Shown piece by piece: positions 16,511-25,290 of a stretch of DNA of 44,865 bases. The notes beneath the pieces were generated by a model. It worked only from the letters and a program-made list of their open reading frames with translations, did not search any database and was not told the DNA's origin. Position numbers and translations under genes: made by a program. This stretch comes from DASRDU01 sp035560235 (lineage in GTDB: Bacteria > Acidobacteriota > Blastocatellia > RBC074): positions 1 through 44,865 of the forward strand of contig DATMAG010000123.1 in assembly GCA_035560235.1 (NCBI GenBank), given 5' to 3'. Position 1 is the stretch's first letter. The number at the start of each line of letters is the position of its first letter.

Positions 16511-16723
16511 AATCTTTCCTGTCAGGTTGATCGTTATTGTGCGCTGAATGTAGCAGGGAAGCGGGCCACAGCGACAGGGCAGGCAGACATTCGTCTGAAC
16601 TGAAATTCCGGCCTCCATTCGGTCTGGTGAAAACGGCACCGGATGAGGCATAATCCGGCCCGACCCGGACTCACTGAAAAAGCACCTTTAATCCACCGCC
16701 CCGATACAGCAAGGAAGGTTTCG

Positions 16724-17518
16724 ATGAATCTGAGACTTCAGGGCAAGCGTGCGCTCGTCACTGGTTCGACCGCCGGGATCGGTTTTGCCATCGCCTCGGT
16801 GCTGGCCGCCGAAGGCGCTTCCGTCATCGTCAGCGGACGCACGCAGGAGCGCGTTGACAAGGCCATCAAAAGCCTGCGCGAAATCAATCAGGGCGCCGGC
16901 GTCACAGGCTTCGCGGGTGATCTCGGCAGGCGCGAAGTAGTTGACAAACTGACTGCCAACGTTGATTCAGTAGACATTCTGATCAATAACCTGGGCATCT
17001 TCGACCAGAAGCCGTTCACTGACATCCCTGATGAAGAGTGGATTCGCTTTTATGAGGTCAATGTTCTGAGCGGGGTGCGGCTGAGTCGCTTTTACCTGCC
17101 CAGAATGCTCAAACGCAACTGGGGCCGCATCGTCTTCATCTCCAGCGAAGCCGCCGTCAACACTTCGGCTGAGGCGATTCATTACGGCGTCACGAAGACC
17201 GCACAGCTGGCGCTCGCGCGCGGGCTGGCCGCGATGACTGCCGGAACAAACGTAACCGTCAACTCAGTTCTGCCCGGCCCGACCAATTCCGAAGGCGTTC
17301 ATAATTACGTGGTCGAACTGGCCAGAGCCAGAGGAGCCGAGACGACAGTCGTCGAAAAGGAACTCTTTCAGACAGTCTGGCCGACCTCGCTGCTCCGCCG
17401 TTTTGCGACCCCGGAAGAGATCGCTTCGCTGGTCGTTTATCTGTGCAGCCCGCTCGCCGTGGCGACCAATGGCGCTGCGCTGAGAGCTGACGGCGGCGTG
17501 GTGCGTTCGATCCTCTGA
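16724..17518 (+). CDS. Short-chain dehydrogenase/reductase
   Basis: 264 residues from the ATG at 16724, preceded by AAGGAAGG. This is the classical SDR length. The Rossmann motif TGSTAGIGFA, the NNLG motif (INNLGIFDQ), the catalytic Ser in VFISSEAA and the YxxxK pair in HYGVTK are all present. The C-terminal ADGGVVRSIL ending is also typical. It reduces or oxidises an alcohol/carbonyl using NAD(P)(H); Arg after the first strand (SGRTQER) suggests NADP(H). The substrate is unknown. It is divergent from the cyclase gene with a shared 213-base intergenic region. Confidence 0.9.
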   Translation: MNLRLQGKRALVTGSTAGIGFAIASVLAAEGASVIVSGRTQERVDKAIKSLREINQGAGVTGFAGDLGRREVVDKLTANVDSVDILINNLGIFDQKPFTDIPDEEWIRFYEVNVLSGVRLSRFYLPRMLKRNWGRIVFISSEAAVNTSAEAIHYGVTKTAQLALARGLAAMTAGTNVTVNSVLPGPTNSEGVHNYVVELARARGAETTVVEKELFQTVWPTSLLRRFATPEEIASLVVYLCSPLAVATNGAALRADGGVVRSIL

Positions 17519-17786
17519 ACCTGACTTTCCTCAGTTCGGGCGTCTGCCGCAGGCTCTGTCTTCGCCGCCTGCTGACAGGCCCCGCACACTTCATCCTTTC
17601 TGAATTGCGCCGACTCTGCCTGGGCCGAACTGATGGGAACGGACAGGTCGCTGAACTCGCATCCTCAGCCTCCGCGAAGGATTCGACAGGCTCATCAGCC
17701 TGTCGTTACTTTGTGCAAAGCATCATCGGTGACAGACCGCGACAGACTGACAGCCTGCCGAAGATTCCCGGAGGAGCCTCAATTCA

Positions 17787-17992
17787 ATGCAGACATTCCG
17801 GCGGGATTTGCGCTGCGGGGTGAAGCTGTTGCGCCGCAGCCCCGGTTTTACGGTGGGGGCCCTGCTGCCATCGGGTCTGGCGCGAGCAGCGCGACCGGAC
17901 TGAACGTCGGGCAGGACTGGTTTTCACCCGGCCAGTGCCTCGACATCAAACATGAAAATCATGTCTTCGAGCAGGTCGCCAGCGGTATCTAA
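17787..17992 (+). pseudogene. Decayed ADOP-family (MacB-like) ABC permease start
   Basis: The ATG at 17787, with GGAGG upstream, opens MQTFRRDLRCGVKLLRRSPG followed by FTVGALL. This is the standard beginning of Acidobacterial ADOP permeases (MxxxxxDLRYGxRxLxxxPGFTxVAxLTLALGIGAN). A stop follows at about 17903. In another frame, SPGQCLDIKHENHVFEQVAS resembles the next conserved block of the MacB periplasmic domain (YPDYLDWRxQNxVFE). So the gene is frameshifted and lacks nearly everything downstream. Confidence 0.7.
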
Positions 17993-18028
17993 TACGGCAT
18001 CCGGCGATCAGAGGATGAACTCGTACTC

Positions 18029-18313
18029 GATAATACTGAGGAGGTTGACTGCGTGAGAGGCGCATTGAGAGAATCAGTCGGCGGCGTTGAGAGAGTGTTG
18101 CGCGACCCGCAGCCTGATGTGCTTGTCACGGGCTTTGAGACTGATTCCGTCAGAGTCCGCATTCGCTGTTGGACTGAAGCCCGGCGTGGCAACATCTCCG
18201 AAGTTCAGGATCGAGTGATTACCGCCGTCAGGCGCAGGCTCAATCAACTGAAAGGAAAAACTTCAGAAGCCGCGCCGCCGCCTCAGGGCCGGATGGTTCA
18301 GAATGCGGGGTGA
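18029..18313 (+). pseudogene. MscS-type mechanosensitive channel, C-terminal fragment
   Basis: The frame reads LRESVGGVERVLRDPQPDVL, then VTGFETDSVRVRIRCWTEAR and a conserved VQDRVITAVRRRLN helix. This is the C-terminal alpha/beta domain of MscS channels (xVLxDPxPxVxVxxF..SSVNLxxRxW...VxDRxxxAIxxxLxxxGI). No membrane segments precede it, so only the cytoplasmic end of the channel survives. A short GTG-initiated product of 86 residues could in principle be made, but a pore function is impossible. It may have come with the ADOP remnant just upstream. Confidence 0.7.
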
Positions 18314-18361
18314 ACTCATCAGGCTGTGCGCGTCACTGACGGTCTGACTCGGGAGAAACCG

Positions 18362-19597
18362 ATGTTTCCATTCGATTGTCACAGTCCGCTGCTGGCGCTC
18401 GCTTCCGCCGAGCATACGCGTCTGTTTTTGATGCTGATGCTGATGTTCGTTTCGGCGAAACTGGCGGCTGAAATCTTCGAGCGGCTGAAGCAGCCTGCGG
18501 TGGCAGGTGAGATTCTGGCCGGAGTCGTCATCGGGCCGAGCGTGCTCGGTCTGGTCGCGCCTGATGAACTGACGAGCACGCTGGCCGAAATCGGCGTCAT
18601 CTTTCTGCTCTTCCTGGTCGGGCTGGAGACGAAACCGGCTGAGATCTTTCGCGTCGGAGGACGCGCTCTGCTGGTCGCGGTGCTGGGCGTAATCGTGCCG
18701 TTCGGCGCGGGCTGGCTGCTGCTCTGGCTGTGGGGTTACCCGCAGATTGAAGCGATCTTTGTCGGCGCGGCAATGGTCGCCACTTCGGTCGGCATCACGG
18801 CGCGGGTGCTGGGGCAGATGGGGCTGATCAATTCCGAGACGAGCCGGATCATCCTCGGCGCGGCGGTGATTGATGACATTCTCGGTCTGCTCATTCTGGC
18901 TGTGGTCAGCAGCCTCGCTACGGGCGGCGTCAATTACGCTTCGATTGCCGTCACCGCCGGGCTGGCGATCGGGTTCACGCTGCTCATTGCACTGGTGGGC
19001 GCGCGGGCAGTCAGTAAAATCAAGCCTCAGGTCGAAAAACTGAAGGTCGGTCATTCATATCTGGTCTTCGGTTTTTCGCTCTGTCTGGTGCTGGCCTGGG
19101 TGGCGAGCTTCATCGGCGTGGCGGCCATCATCGGCGCCTTTCTGGCCGGAATGGCACTGTCGGAATCAACAGAAGATACAGACATGCCGATTCAGGCCGA
19201 AGCCGTGACCGAATTTCTGCTGCCCTTCTTTCTGGTGAATATCGGCATGCAGTTCAGGCTGGATGCGCTGCTCAATCTCAAGGCCGCGCTGCTGGCATTG
19301 CTGGTGACGCTGCTGGCAGTGCTGACGAAACTGGTCGGCTGCGGGCTGGGCGCGCTTTCGCTGGGCCTGCCGCGGGCGCTGCGTGTCGGAATGGGCATGG
19401 TGCCGCGCGGCGAGGTCGGCATCGTGGTGGCTCAAATCGGGCTGAGCCTGGCCGTAGTGAGCGATGCGATTTACGGAGTCGTGCTGGTGATGGCCGTGGC
19501 CACGACCCTGATTGCGCCGCCATTCCTGGTACTGCTCTTCAGAGGTGAAACCCCGACTGAAGAGGAGCGCGTCTGGCCTCTGTCACCAATTTCCTGA
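18362..19597 (+). CDS. CPA2-family cation:proton antiporter (KefB/NapA-like)
   Basis: 411 residues from the ATG at 18362, with GGGAGAAA before it. About 12 hydrophobic segments span the protein. The N-terminal LKQPAVAGEILAGVVIGPSV is the family signature, and the discontinuous-helix motif VIDDILGLLILAV carries the paired Asp residues of electrogenic CPA2 exchangers. The late motif GMVPRGEVGIVVAQIG is also typical. It exchanges Na+ or K+ for H+ across the inner membrane. There is no C-terminal RCK/TrkA-N regulatory domain, so it is the short form. It is not in an operon with its plus-strand neighbours, which are decayed. Confidence 0.9.
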   Translation: MFPFDCHSPLLALASAEHTRLFLMLMLMFVSAKLAAEIFERLKQPAVAGEILAGVVIGPSVLGLVAPDELTSTLAEIGVIFLLFLVGLETKPAEIFRVGGRALLVAVLGVIVPFGAGWLLLWLWGYPQIEAIFVGAAMVATSVGITARVLGQMGLINSETSRIILGAAVIDDILGLLILAVVSSLATGGVNYASIAVTAGLAIGFTLLIALVGARAVSKIKPQVEKLKVGHSYLVFGFSLCLVLAWVASFIGVAAIIGAFLAGMALSESTEDTDMPIQAEAVTEFLLPFFLVNIGMQFRLDALLNLKAALLALLVTLLAVLTKLVGCGLGALSLGLPRALRVGMGMVPRGEVGIVVAQIGLSLAVVSDAIYGVVLVMAVATTLIAPPFLVLLFRGETPTEEERVWPLSPIS

Positions 19598-19640
19598 AAC
19601 CGCCGGGCAAATCAAACCGGACTGAGCTGCTTTGCCGGGA

Positions 19641-21917
19641 TCAGTTGTCATTCGGATCATCCGGCGAATCCCTGTCCACGTCATTGTCTCCCGTGGCCGG
19701 GTCTTCGTTCTTTCCGGATCTGGCCCGCAGTCCGTCCACCGAGGTTGAATTCACCATCCGCCCTGATTGTCCCGGACTGGTGGTGGCAGCAATGCTGTCA
19801 GCGAACAGAATCCCGTCGGCCATCAGAATGCCATCAGCCACGAGAATCCCGTCGGCGACCAGAATTCCATCAGCGACGAGAATGCCGTCAGCAGACAGAA
19901 TGCCATCCGCGACCAGAATCCCGTCGGCGGAGAGAATGCCGTCAGCGACGAGAATGCCATCGGATGACAGAATCCCGTCCGCAAAGAGAATCCCGTCCGC
20001 GAAGAGAATGCCTCCGGTCAGCAGTTTGCCATTCGCCGGGCGCGAACCGTTCACAGTCGCTTCACGACCGACCCATCTGAATCCGGAGTCATAAATCCGC
20101 TGGTATTTCGTCATCAGCGGCGATCCCGCGAAGACATGGTTGTAGGCGCCAAAGATGCCCTGCGACCAGCGCACCTGGCTGCCTCTGATCCACGAATACG
20201 GTTTCGGCAGATCAGCCGTCAGCAGCGGTTCGCCCGTTTCGGTCGGGAGCGTGGTTCTGATCCGCGCCGTCAGTCGCAGCGCGCCCTGAATGTTGAGTTC
20301 GCCTGCGCCCTGTTCGAGCAGACTGAAGCCGACGAGCGGCTGCGCCGTGTACTGCAGCACGGCCTTGATCAGATTCGGCGTCAGCGCGGGATTTTTCTGC
20401 AGCATCAGCGCGACCGTCCCTGAAACGACGGGCGCAGCGATGGAGGAACCGCTCAGCATCATCATTTCGTTGCGCGGTTCATTGCCATCCTCTTTGATGG
20501 CCAGATTCGGATTCTGCGCGAGCAGCAGATTCTGATCTGACTGAGCGCCGATGATTTTGTTGCCCGGCGCAACCAGATCGGGTTTTATCAGCCGATCAGA
20601 CCAGGTCGGCCCGCGTGAACTGTAGGTTGCGACCTCATCATCTGATCGCCTGACGGTGTTTTTGGTGTTTGTTGCGCCGACGGTCAGCACCATCGGATCA
20701 ATGCCCGGGCTGCTGATGCCGCCATAAACCTTGTGACCTTTCTGATCCTTGCCGAGATTGCCAGCGGCGGCGACGACTGTGATCCCGGCCAGGACTGCGC
20801 GCTCTGCCGCCTGGCAGAGCGGATCGGTTCTGAAACTTTCCGGTGTCCACGTGCCGAGGCTGAGGTTCATGACGCGAATGTTGTAGGTGTCCTTATTGGC
20901 GATGCACCAGTCAATTCCGGCAATCACGTCGGAGGCGTTGCCGGTGCCGTCTGCGCCGAGTACGCGAACGTTGATCAGCCGCGCGCCCGGAGCAATGCCG
21001 CGATACAGCCCGGAGAATTTACTGATTTTGCCGGTGCCTGCCGCAATCGAAGCGACGTGCGTTCCGTGTCCGTAAACATCACTGGTTGAGGCGTCGCCCG
21101 AGACGAAGCTGACGCTGATGATCTGGTTATCGGCGCTGCGCCCGTTGGAGATGGCGTTGTGACTGGTCTGCACTCCGGTGTCAAGGACGGCGATGCCAAT
21201 GCCGCTGCCATCAAGGCCGGAGAGGCTGGTCTTTTTGAGCGCGTCAATCAGGCCGGTGGTCTTTCTGAGCTGGCCTTCAGCCGCAGGCTCGCTGCCGCCG
21301 AGCGCTGTCACAGCACGATCAGGCGAGAGCGCGCGAACGCCCCTGGCCGCAGCCAGCGAAGAGATCTCACCCGGTGAAACTTCGATGACGGCGAGGTTCA
21401 TTTCCGGAAACCGTTGCACGATGCGTCCGGGCAGGGACTCTATCGCCAGGCTGTCAACGGTCTGAACGATCACCCGCACGGTCTGACCTGAGCGCATTCC
21501 GCGCGTCACTTCATCCCACAGATCAGCCGCGATCTTCCGTGATGGCGGCTCGGAGCGTTTGTGCGAATCGGCTGTGCGCTCTTCAGCCTGTTCATCAACC
21601 GGCGCAGGCGGAGCGAACTCCTCAGCGGCAGTCGCAGCTTCAGTCAGGTCAGCCGGAACCTGCGCTGCCATCCGCTGAGGCAGCACGACAGGCATCGCCG
21701 CTGTTATCACAGGCAGCGAGCTGACTTTGAGCGAAGTCTGAGCGGGCTTGCGGGGGCGGGTGAGGCTGGCCTTGTGATGGCGAGGGGCAGGCCTTCTGTG
21801 TCTGAAATTCTTTCGCGCCGCGCCAGACTGAATGCCTGTGGCCGGGACTGTCTGAGCGATCAGCAGCAGGACCATCAGCAGGGTCAGTGACTGTTTCATT
21901 CTTTTGTGGGAAATCAT
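19641..21917 (-). CDS. Secreted S8 serine peptidase with 12-unit ILxADG tail
   Basis: 758 residues from the ATG at 21917, chosen because CAGGTGAG precedes it. A signal peptide (QSLTLLMVLLLIAQTVPATG) is followed by a Pro/Lys/Ala-rich spacer and a propeptide region. The S8 domain has Asp246 in IAVLDTGV, His284 in GHGTHVAS and Ser492 in SGSSIAAPV. The C-terminal tail has twelve hexapeptides of the form IL[VSFM][AS]D[GS], then an acidic Asp/Asn-rich end. Domain order and linker sequences closely mirror the plus-strand peptidase at 3685-5739 (both have GAGELN and SxLMTKxQxxYxSG before the tail), so the two are paralogues. It is likely extracellular or surface-bound. Confidence 0.92.
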   Translation of the reverse strand: MISHKRMKQSLTLLMVLLLIAQTVPATGIQSGAARKNFRHRRPAPRHHKASLTRPRKPAQTSLKVSSLPVITAAMPVVLPQRMAAQVPADLTEAATAAEEFAPPAPVDEQAEERTADSHKRSEPPSRKIAADLWDEVTRGMRSGQTVRVIVQTVDSLAIESLPGRIVQRFPEMNLAVIEVSPGEISSLAAARGVRALSPDRAVTALGGSEPAAEGQLRKTTGLIDALKKTSLSGLDGSGIGIAVLDTGVQTSHNAISNGRSADNQIISVSFVSGDASTSDVYGHGTHVASIAAGTGKISKFSGLYRGIAPGARLINVRVLGADGTGNASDVIAGIDWCIANKDTYNIRVMNLSLGTWTPESFRTDPLCQAAERAVLAGITVVAAAGNLGKDQKGHKVYGGISSPGIDPMVLTVGATNTKNTVRRSDDEVATYSSRGPTWSDRLIKPDLVAPGNKIIGAQSDQNLLLAQNPNLAIKEDGNEPRNEMMMLSGSSIAAPVVSGTVALMLQKNPALTPNLIKAVLQYTAQPLVGFSLLEQGAGELNIQGALRLTARIRTTLPTETGEPLLTADLPKPYSWIRGSQVRWSQGIFGAYNHVFAGSPLMTKYQRIYDSGFRWVGREATVNGSRPANGKLLTGGILFADGILFADGILSSDGILVADGILSADGILVADGILSADGILVADGILVADGILVADGILMADGILFADSIAATTSPGQSGRMVNSTSVDGLRARSGKNEDPATGDNDVDRDSPDDPNDN
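19794..20009 (-). repeat. Twelve tandem 18-base units encoding ILxADG
   Basis: Exactly 216 bases form twelve in-frame 18-base units with about 70-95% identity. They encode the hexapeptide tail of the S8 peptidase. The variable third residue (F, S, V, M) and alternating unit types suggest growth by block duplication. Confidence 0.93.
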
Positions 21918-22314
21918 TTTTCTCACCTGAATAATCCTTCTGAGCTGGTTCAACTCACTGCGAAGGGGGGGGGCAGCGAATCAGGAAACTGCACACGCGC
22001 CGACACCCGAAGAGGCGAACCGCGTGCCGCAATCCGTGAGGCAGTAAGTGCCTGTAAATCGGCACCGGACACGGTTTCTTTCCAGTCACTTTTCAGTCAT
22101 CCTGGCAGACTGACCGAAATCCCTGGTCACAATGAGCGCGCAGCAGCCCGGCAGGCAACAATCCTCCGGCCTTTGCTTTTCCGCTCCGGCTGCTCATAAA
22201 ATCCGCGCCTGTCTGCCGGTACGATCTGCCTGACCGCGCCGGGTTCATCAGACAGACACAGGAACACACAGCCGCAATCAGCTTGAATTGCGAACATAAT
22301 CTGAGGAGACCCCG
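21918..22314. other. Shared intergenic region between S8 peptidase and esterase genes
   Basis: About 400 bases with no gene recognised. It contains a run of nine G (21966 onward) and several GC-rich short complementary segments around 22000-22080. I checked it for riboswitch signatures on both strands and found none I can support. Promoters for the two divergent genes should lie here. Confidence 0.4.
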
Positions 22315-23127
22315 ATGAATCGAAAAGGACAAACGCTGCTCGCGCTCGTCAGCCTGCTCCTGACAGCCATCACGGCTCAGGCCGCAGGCCGCGAGACGGG
22401 CTTTCTGAATCGCACGGTGACCGCTGGCAAAGAGACTTATCGCTATCAGGTCTATGTCCCCGAGAACTGGAATAAGAAACAGAAGTGGCCGGTGATTCTC
22501 TTTCTGCACGGCGCGGGCGAACGCGGCGATGACGGGCTGGCGCAGACCGATATCGGCATTGGCACAGCGATTCGCCGGTACCGCGACCGCTTTCCGGCAG
22601 TTATCGTCATGCCGCAGTGCCGCAAGGATGTCTGGTGGATGGAGCCGAAGATGGAGGAGATGGCTTTGAAGGCTCTCGACCAGAGCGTGAAGGAATTCAA
22701 CGGCGATCCGCAGCGGCTCTATCTGACGGGGCTTTCGATGGGCGGTTACGGCACGTGGGCGATGGCGCGCAATCATCCGGGCCGCTTCGCCGCATACGTG
22801 CCGATCTGCGGCGGCGTGGTGATTCCCGAACGGCTGCGCAAATCAATGCCAAACGCCAGTCTGCCCGATGAAGGCGTTGATCCCTACGCCCTGACCGCAA
22901 AGAGCATCGGCACGACGCCGGTCTGGATCTTTCACGGTGATGCTGATCCGGTCGTCCCGGTCGAAGGCTCACGGAAGATGAACGAAGCCCTGAAGGCCGC
23001 AGGCGGCAACGTGAAATACACCGAATATCCGGGCGTCAAACACGATTCGTGGGTGAAAGCCTATGCCGAACCGGAGCTGATGAAATGGATGCTCGCGCAG
23101 AAACTCGAAACACCGAAAAAGAGATGA
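22315..23127 (+). CDS. Exported alpha/beta-hydrolase esterase (PHB-depolymerase/LpqC-like)
   Basis: 270 residues with a signal peptide (LLALVSLLLTAITAQAAG). The mature part shows the oxyanion region VILFLHGAGERGDDG, the nucleophile elbow GLSMGGYGTW, an acid site in FHGDADPVVPV and the catalytic His in GVKHDSWVKAY. These match secreted carboxylesterases annotated as phospholipase/carboxylesterase or feruloyl-esterase-like. It should act in the periplasm or outside the cell on ester substrates not defined here. Its stop overlaps the next start (ATGA), forming a coupled operon with the GNAT and EamA-like genes. GAGGAGACC precedes the ATG. Confidence 0.88.
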   Translation: MNRKGQTLLALVSLLLTAITAQAAGRETGFLNRTVTAGKETYRYQVYVPENWNKKQKWPVILFLHGAGERGDDGLAQTDIGIGTAIRRYRDRFPAVIVMPQCRKDVWWMEPKMEEMALKALDQSVKEFNGDPQRLYLTGLSMGGYGTWAMARNHPGRFAAYVPICGGVVIPERLRKSMPNASLPDEGVDPYALTAKSIGTTPVWIFHGDADPVVPVEGSRKMNEALKAAGGNVKYTEYPGVKHDSWVKAYAEPELMKWMLAQKLETPKKR

Positions 23128-23660
23128 GTCAGCCGGACAGCAGCGCCGCCGTTTCAATTCGTCGCGCCACGCCTGACGATGCCGCGATGCTCACTGACCT
23201 TTGCACGCGGACGTTTTACGATGCGTTCGTCAATGCCTGCTCGGCGGAGGACATGCAGTTGTATCTTTCGACCTGGTTCACCCTTGAGCAGGTGACGAAT
23301 GAACTGCACGACGCGCAATCGCTCTTTCTGATTGCCGAAGTCGCAGGCGCGCCCGCAGGCTACGCGAAACTACAGGCGGGCGAGACTCCTGAGTGCATCA
23401 GCGACCCGCAGGCGATTGAACTTTCGCGACTCTATATTGAGCAGCAGCGCCTCGGCAGCGGCATCGGCCCCGCGCTGATGCAGGCGTGTCTTGACGAAGC
23501 CCGACAGCGCGGTCACCGCACCGTTTACCTGGGCGTCTGGGAACACAACCATCGCGCCCAGGCTTTCTATCGCAAATGGGGTTTTGAAAAAGTCGGCGAA
23601 CACATCTTTATGATGGGCCGTGACGCGCAGACCGACTGGTGGATGGAGCGAGCGTTATGA
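23124..23660 (+). CDS. GNAT-family N-acetyltransferase
   Basis: 178 residues from the ATG at 23124, which overlaps the esterase stop by four bases. The N-terminal IRRATPDDAAMLTDLC, the core LSRLYIEQQRLGSGIGPALM (acetyl-CoA binding R/QxxGxG/A pattern) and the C-terminal LGVWEHNHRAQAFYRKWGFE are typical GNAT motifs A and B. It transfers an acetyl group from acetyl-CoA to an unknown amine in the cytoplasm. It is translationally coupled both to the esterase upstream and to the EamA-like gene downstream. Confidence 0.9.
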   Translation: MSQPDSSAAVSIRRATPDDAAMLTDLCTRTFYDAFVNACSAEDMQLYLSTWFTLEQVTNELHDAQSLFLIAEVAGAPAGYAKLQAGETPECISDPQAIELSRLYIEQQRLGSGIGPALMQACLDEARQRGHRTVYLGVWEHNHRAQAFYRKWGFEKVGEHIFMMGRDAQTDWWMERAL

Positions 23661-24085
23661 GACATTCACTGCTGCCGCTGCTGATGACCATTATTGGCGG
23701 AGTGCTTTATCACCTGTCGTCAAAATCAGTCCCGCGCACGCTGCATCCGCTGTCAGCCATCATCATTGCCTACGCCGCAGCCATTGTGCTGTGTCTCGTC
23801 GCCGCATTGTTTTACCAGACTGACGAATCCTTCCTCGCTTCATTCAGAGAAATCGGCTGGGCCGCCATCGGCATCGGCGCCGGCGCAGCGATGATCGAGG
23901 TCGGCTTTCTGCTCGCTTACCGCGCAGGCTGGCAGATCAGCGTGACTTCGATCATCGTCAATGTTTCGGTGGCAGTGATTCTGATTCCGGTCGGGCTGGC
24001 GCTGTTCAGAGAAAGGCTGTCGGTGTGGAATGTCGCGGGAATCATTCTCTGTCTGGCCGGGCTGATGCTGATCTCAAAAAAATGA
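23657..24085 (+). CDS. Half-size EamA/DMT-type membrane protein
   Basis: 142 residues from the ATG at 23657, overlapping the GNAT stop (ATGA). Five hydrophobic segments are visible. The start LLMTIIGGVLYHLSSKSVP and the end LFRERLSVWNVAGIILCLAG, with GLMLISKK, match a single EamA repeat (the usual DMT exporter has two). Such half-size members work as dimers, like EmrE-type proteins. It is probably a small-molecule exporter in the inner membrane. The coupling to an acetyltransferase hints that the acetylated product, or its precursor, may be the cargo; this is inference. Confidence 0.8.
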   Translation: MRHSLLPLLMTIIGGVLYHLSSKSVPRTLHPLSAIIIAYAAAIVLCLVAALFYQTDESFLASFREIGWAAIGIGAGAAMIEVGFLLAYRAGWQISVTSIIVNVSVAVILIPVGLALFRERLSVWNVAGIILCLAGLMLISKK

Positions 24086-24164
24086 GTCCTCGCAAAACCA
24101 GTCTGCGCCCGATTGCGTAACGCCTGACAGGACGTTGATTTCACTTCCAGCCGGAGGATGCCAG

Positions 24165-24890
24165 ATGAGCAGCATGTCAGCCCGTACCAGTCAGCAGGCC
24201 GCCGCCAGTTCAGCAAAGGTCGCTGCCGGACCTCGCCGCGCCCGGAAAATCCTGCTTTCAATCATTGCAGTGATAGTTGTTTTTGCCGCGTGGGCTGCGT
24301 TCGATCTGTTCGGCCCGCGTGCGACGAGTCTCAGACAGTTTGATGCGAATGAAGTCGCGCGGCTTGAAACCGCGATGTGGCGGTCTTATTACGACAAGCA
24401 GCGGCTGCTGCTGTTTCGAGAGCTTGCTGAACTGATGCGGACGCAGTACCGCCTGCCTTACTTCAGATCAAATGCCGTCGCGTTTCAGGCCGCAAAAGCC
24501 GCCTTTGTTTTCAAGGAAGGACACGGGCGGAGTGACTATGAAAAGGCTCTGCCGAATCTGGTGAAGTTCTACCGCGCGATTCATCAGGTCGGTGATGTGA
24601 ACTTCAATGTGGAGCGCGCCGCGAAACTGGAACTGGAATGGTGGATCATTCACCGCGAACGAAAGAAGTATGGCCGCGAGGCGCTCGAACGCGCGCTCGC
24701 TGAACTGCCCGCCGAAATTTATCAGATTCCGGCAGACCGGCTGATGGAACACGCCCGATTGCGCGCCGAAGCGATGCTGATTCGCGATGACAAGGCCGAA
24801 GCAGGCGGCGTGAGCGAAGCCGACTGGCAGCGGATTGACGAACTGCTGCACGCCTCGTGGCAGTCGTTATACAAAACGGTCAATCAATAA
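24165..24890 (+). CDS. Membrane-anchored hypothetical protein (241 aa)
   Basis: The ATG at 24165 follows CCGGAGGATG. An Ala/Ser-rich basic start (SSAKVAAGPRRARK) is followed by one membrane segment (ILLSIIAVIVVFAAWAAF, about 28-46). A long helical domain then contains EVARLETAMWRSYYDKQRLL, LELEWWIIHRERKKYG and a Trp-rich end (LLHASWQSLYKTV). The topology is probably N-in with the helical part in the periplasm. I do not recognise a named family. It ends seven bases into the zinc-ribbon gene on the other strand. No enzymatic motif is apparent. Confidence 0.75.
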   Translation: MSSMSARTSQQAAASSAKVAAGPRRARKILLSIIAVIVVFAAWAAFDLFGPRATSLRQFDANEVARLETAMWRSYYDKQRLLLFRELAELMRTQYRLPYFRSNAVAFQAAKAAFVFKEGHGRSDYEKALPNLVKFYRAIHQVGDVNFNVERAAKLELEWWIIHRERKKYGREALERALAELPAEIYQIPADRLMEHARLRAEAMLIRDDKAEAGGVSEADWQRIDELLHASWQSLYKTVNQ

Positions 24891-25261
24891 TCCGAAGTGA
24901 TCACATCTCCGGCGTTGCATCTGTTGACGCGGGTGACTCTTTCGCCGCAGTTCGGACAGAATTTGGCTGCGGCTCGCAGGTTCTGTCCGCAGCTCACACA
25001 GAAACGGCGCGGCAATCTGACAGAGACTTCCCAGCCGTTCGGGAAATTGATGACCAGAGCCGAGCCGGGCATAGTGCTGACACTTGCCGTCACACCACCA
25101 TCAAATTCATATCTGGTCGCGCCGGTCTGAAGCAGCACACGGCCACCATCGAACAACCTGACCGTGCCGGTCGGATCTTCGGGATCATTTCTGAGGTTGG
25201 GCAGATCAGCGATCAGGCGCAGCGCCTCGCTGATCTGCTCTCCGATTTCCTTGTAACCCAT
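24884..25261 (-). CDS. Small zinc-ribbon protein (125 aa)
   Basis: The ATG at 25261 (MGYKEIGEQISEALRL) is preferred over the upstream frame, which is translated repeat sequence. The N-terminal helix is followed by a beta-rich section (GTVRLFDGGRVLLQ, WEVSVRLPRR). The C-terminus is a zinc ribbon CVSCGQNL then FCPNCGERV, two CxxC pairs 13 residues apart. Such small proteins often bind nucleic acids or partner proteins, but no function can be assigned. It converges with the 241-residue gene with a seven-base overlap. The ribosome site is weak. Confidence 0.7.
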   Translation of the reverse strand: MGYKEIGEQISEALRLIADLPNLRNDPEDPTGTVRLFDGGRVLLQTGATRYEFDGGVTASVSTMPGSALVINFPNGWEVSVRLPRRFCVSCGQNLRAAAKFCPNCGERVTRVNRCNAGDVITSDY

Positions 25262-25290
25262 CGTTCTCGTTCGCTGGCTGGAGAGTGAAC

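Noticed and set aside
17684..17705. CGACAGGCT/AGCCTGTCG hairpin downstream of the SDR gene as a terminator
   Set aside because: The 9-base stem is not followed by a T-run and it is 165 bases from the SDR stop.
18263..19054. Long minus-strand open frame opposite the antiporter gene
   Set aside because: It is the high-GC shadow of a clearly conserved membrane transporter; its product is Arg/Gln/His-rich low-complexity sequence.
21980..22090. Possible riboswitch (c-di-GMP or cobalamin type) before the S8 peptidase or esterase
   Set aside because: GC-rich complementary segments are present, but none of the conserved GEMM or cobalamin-box motifs could be matched on either strand.
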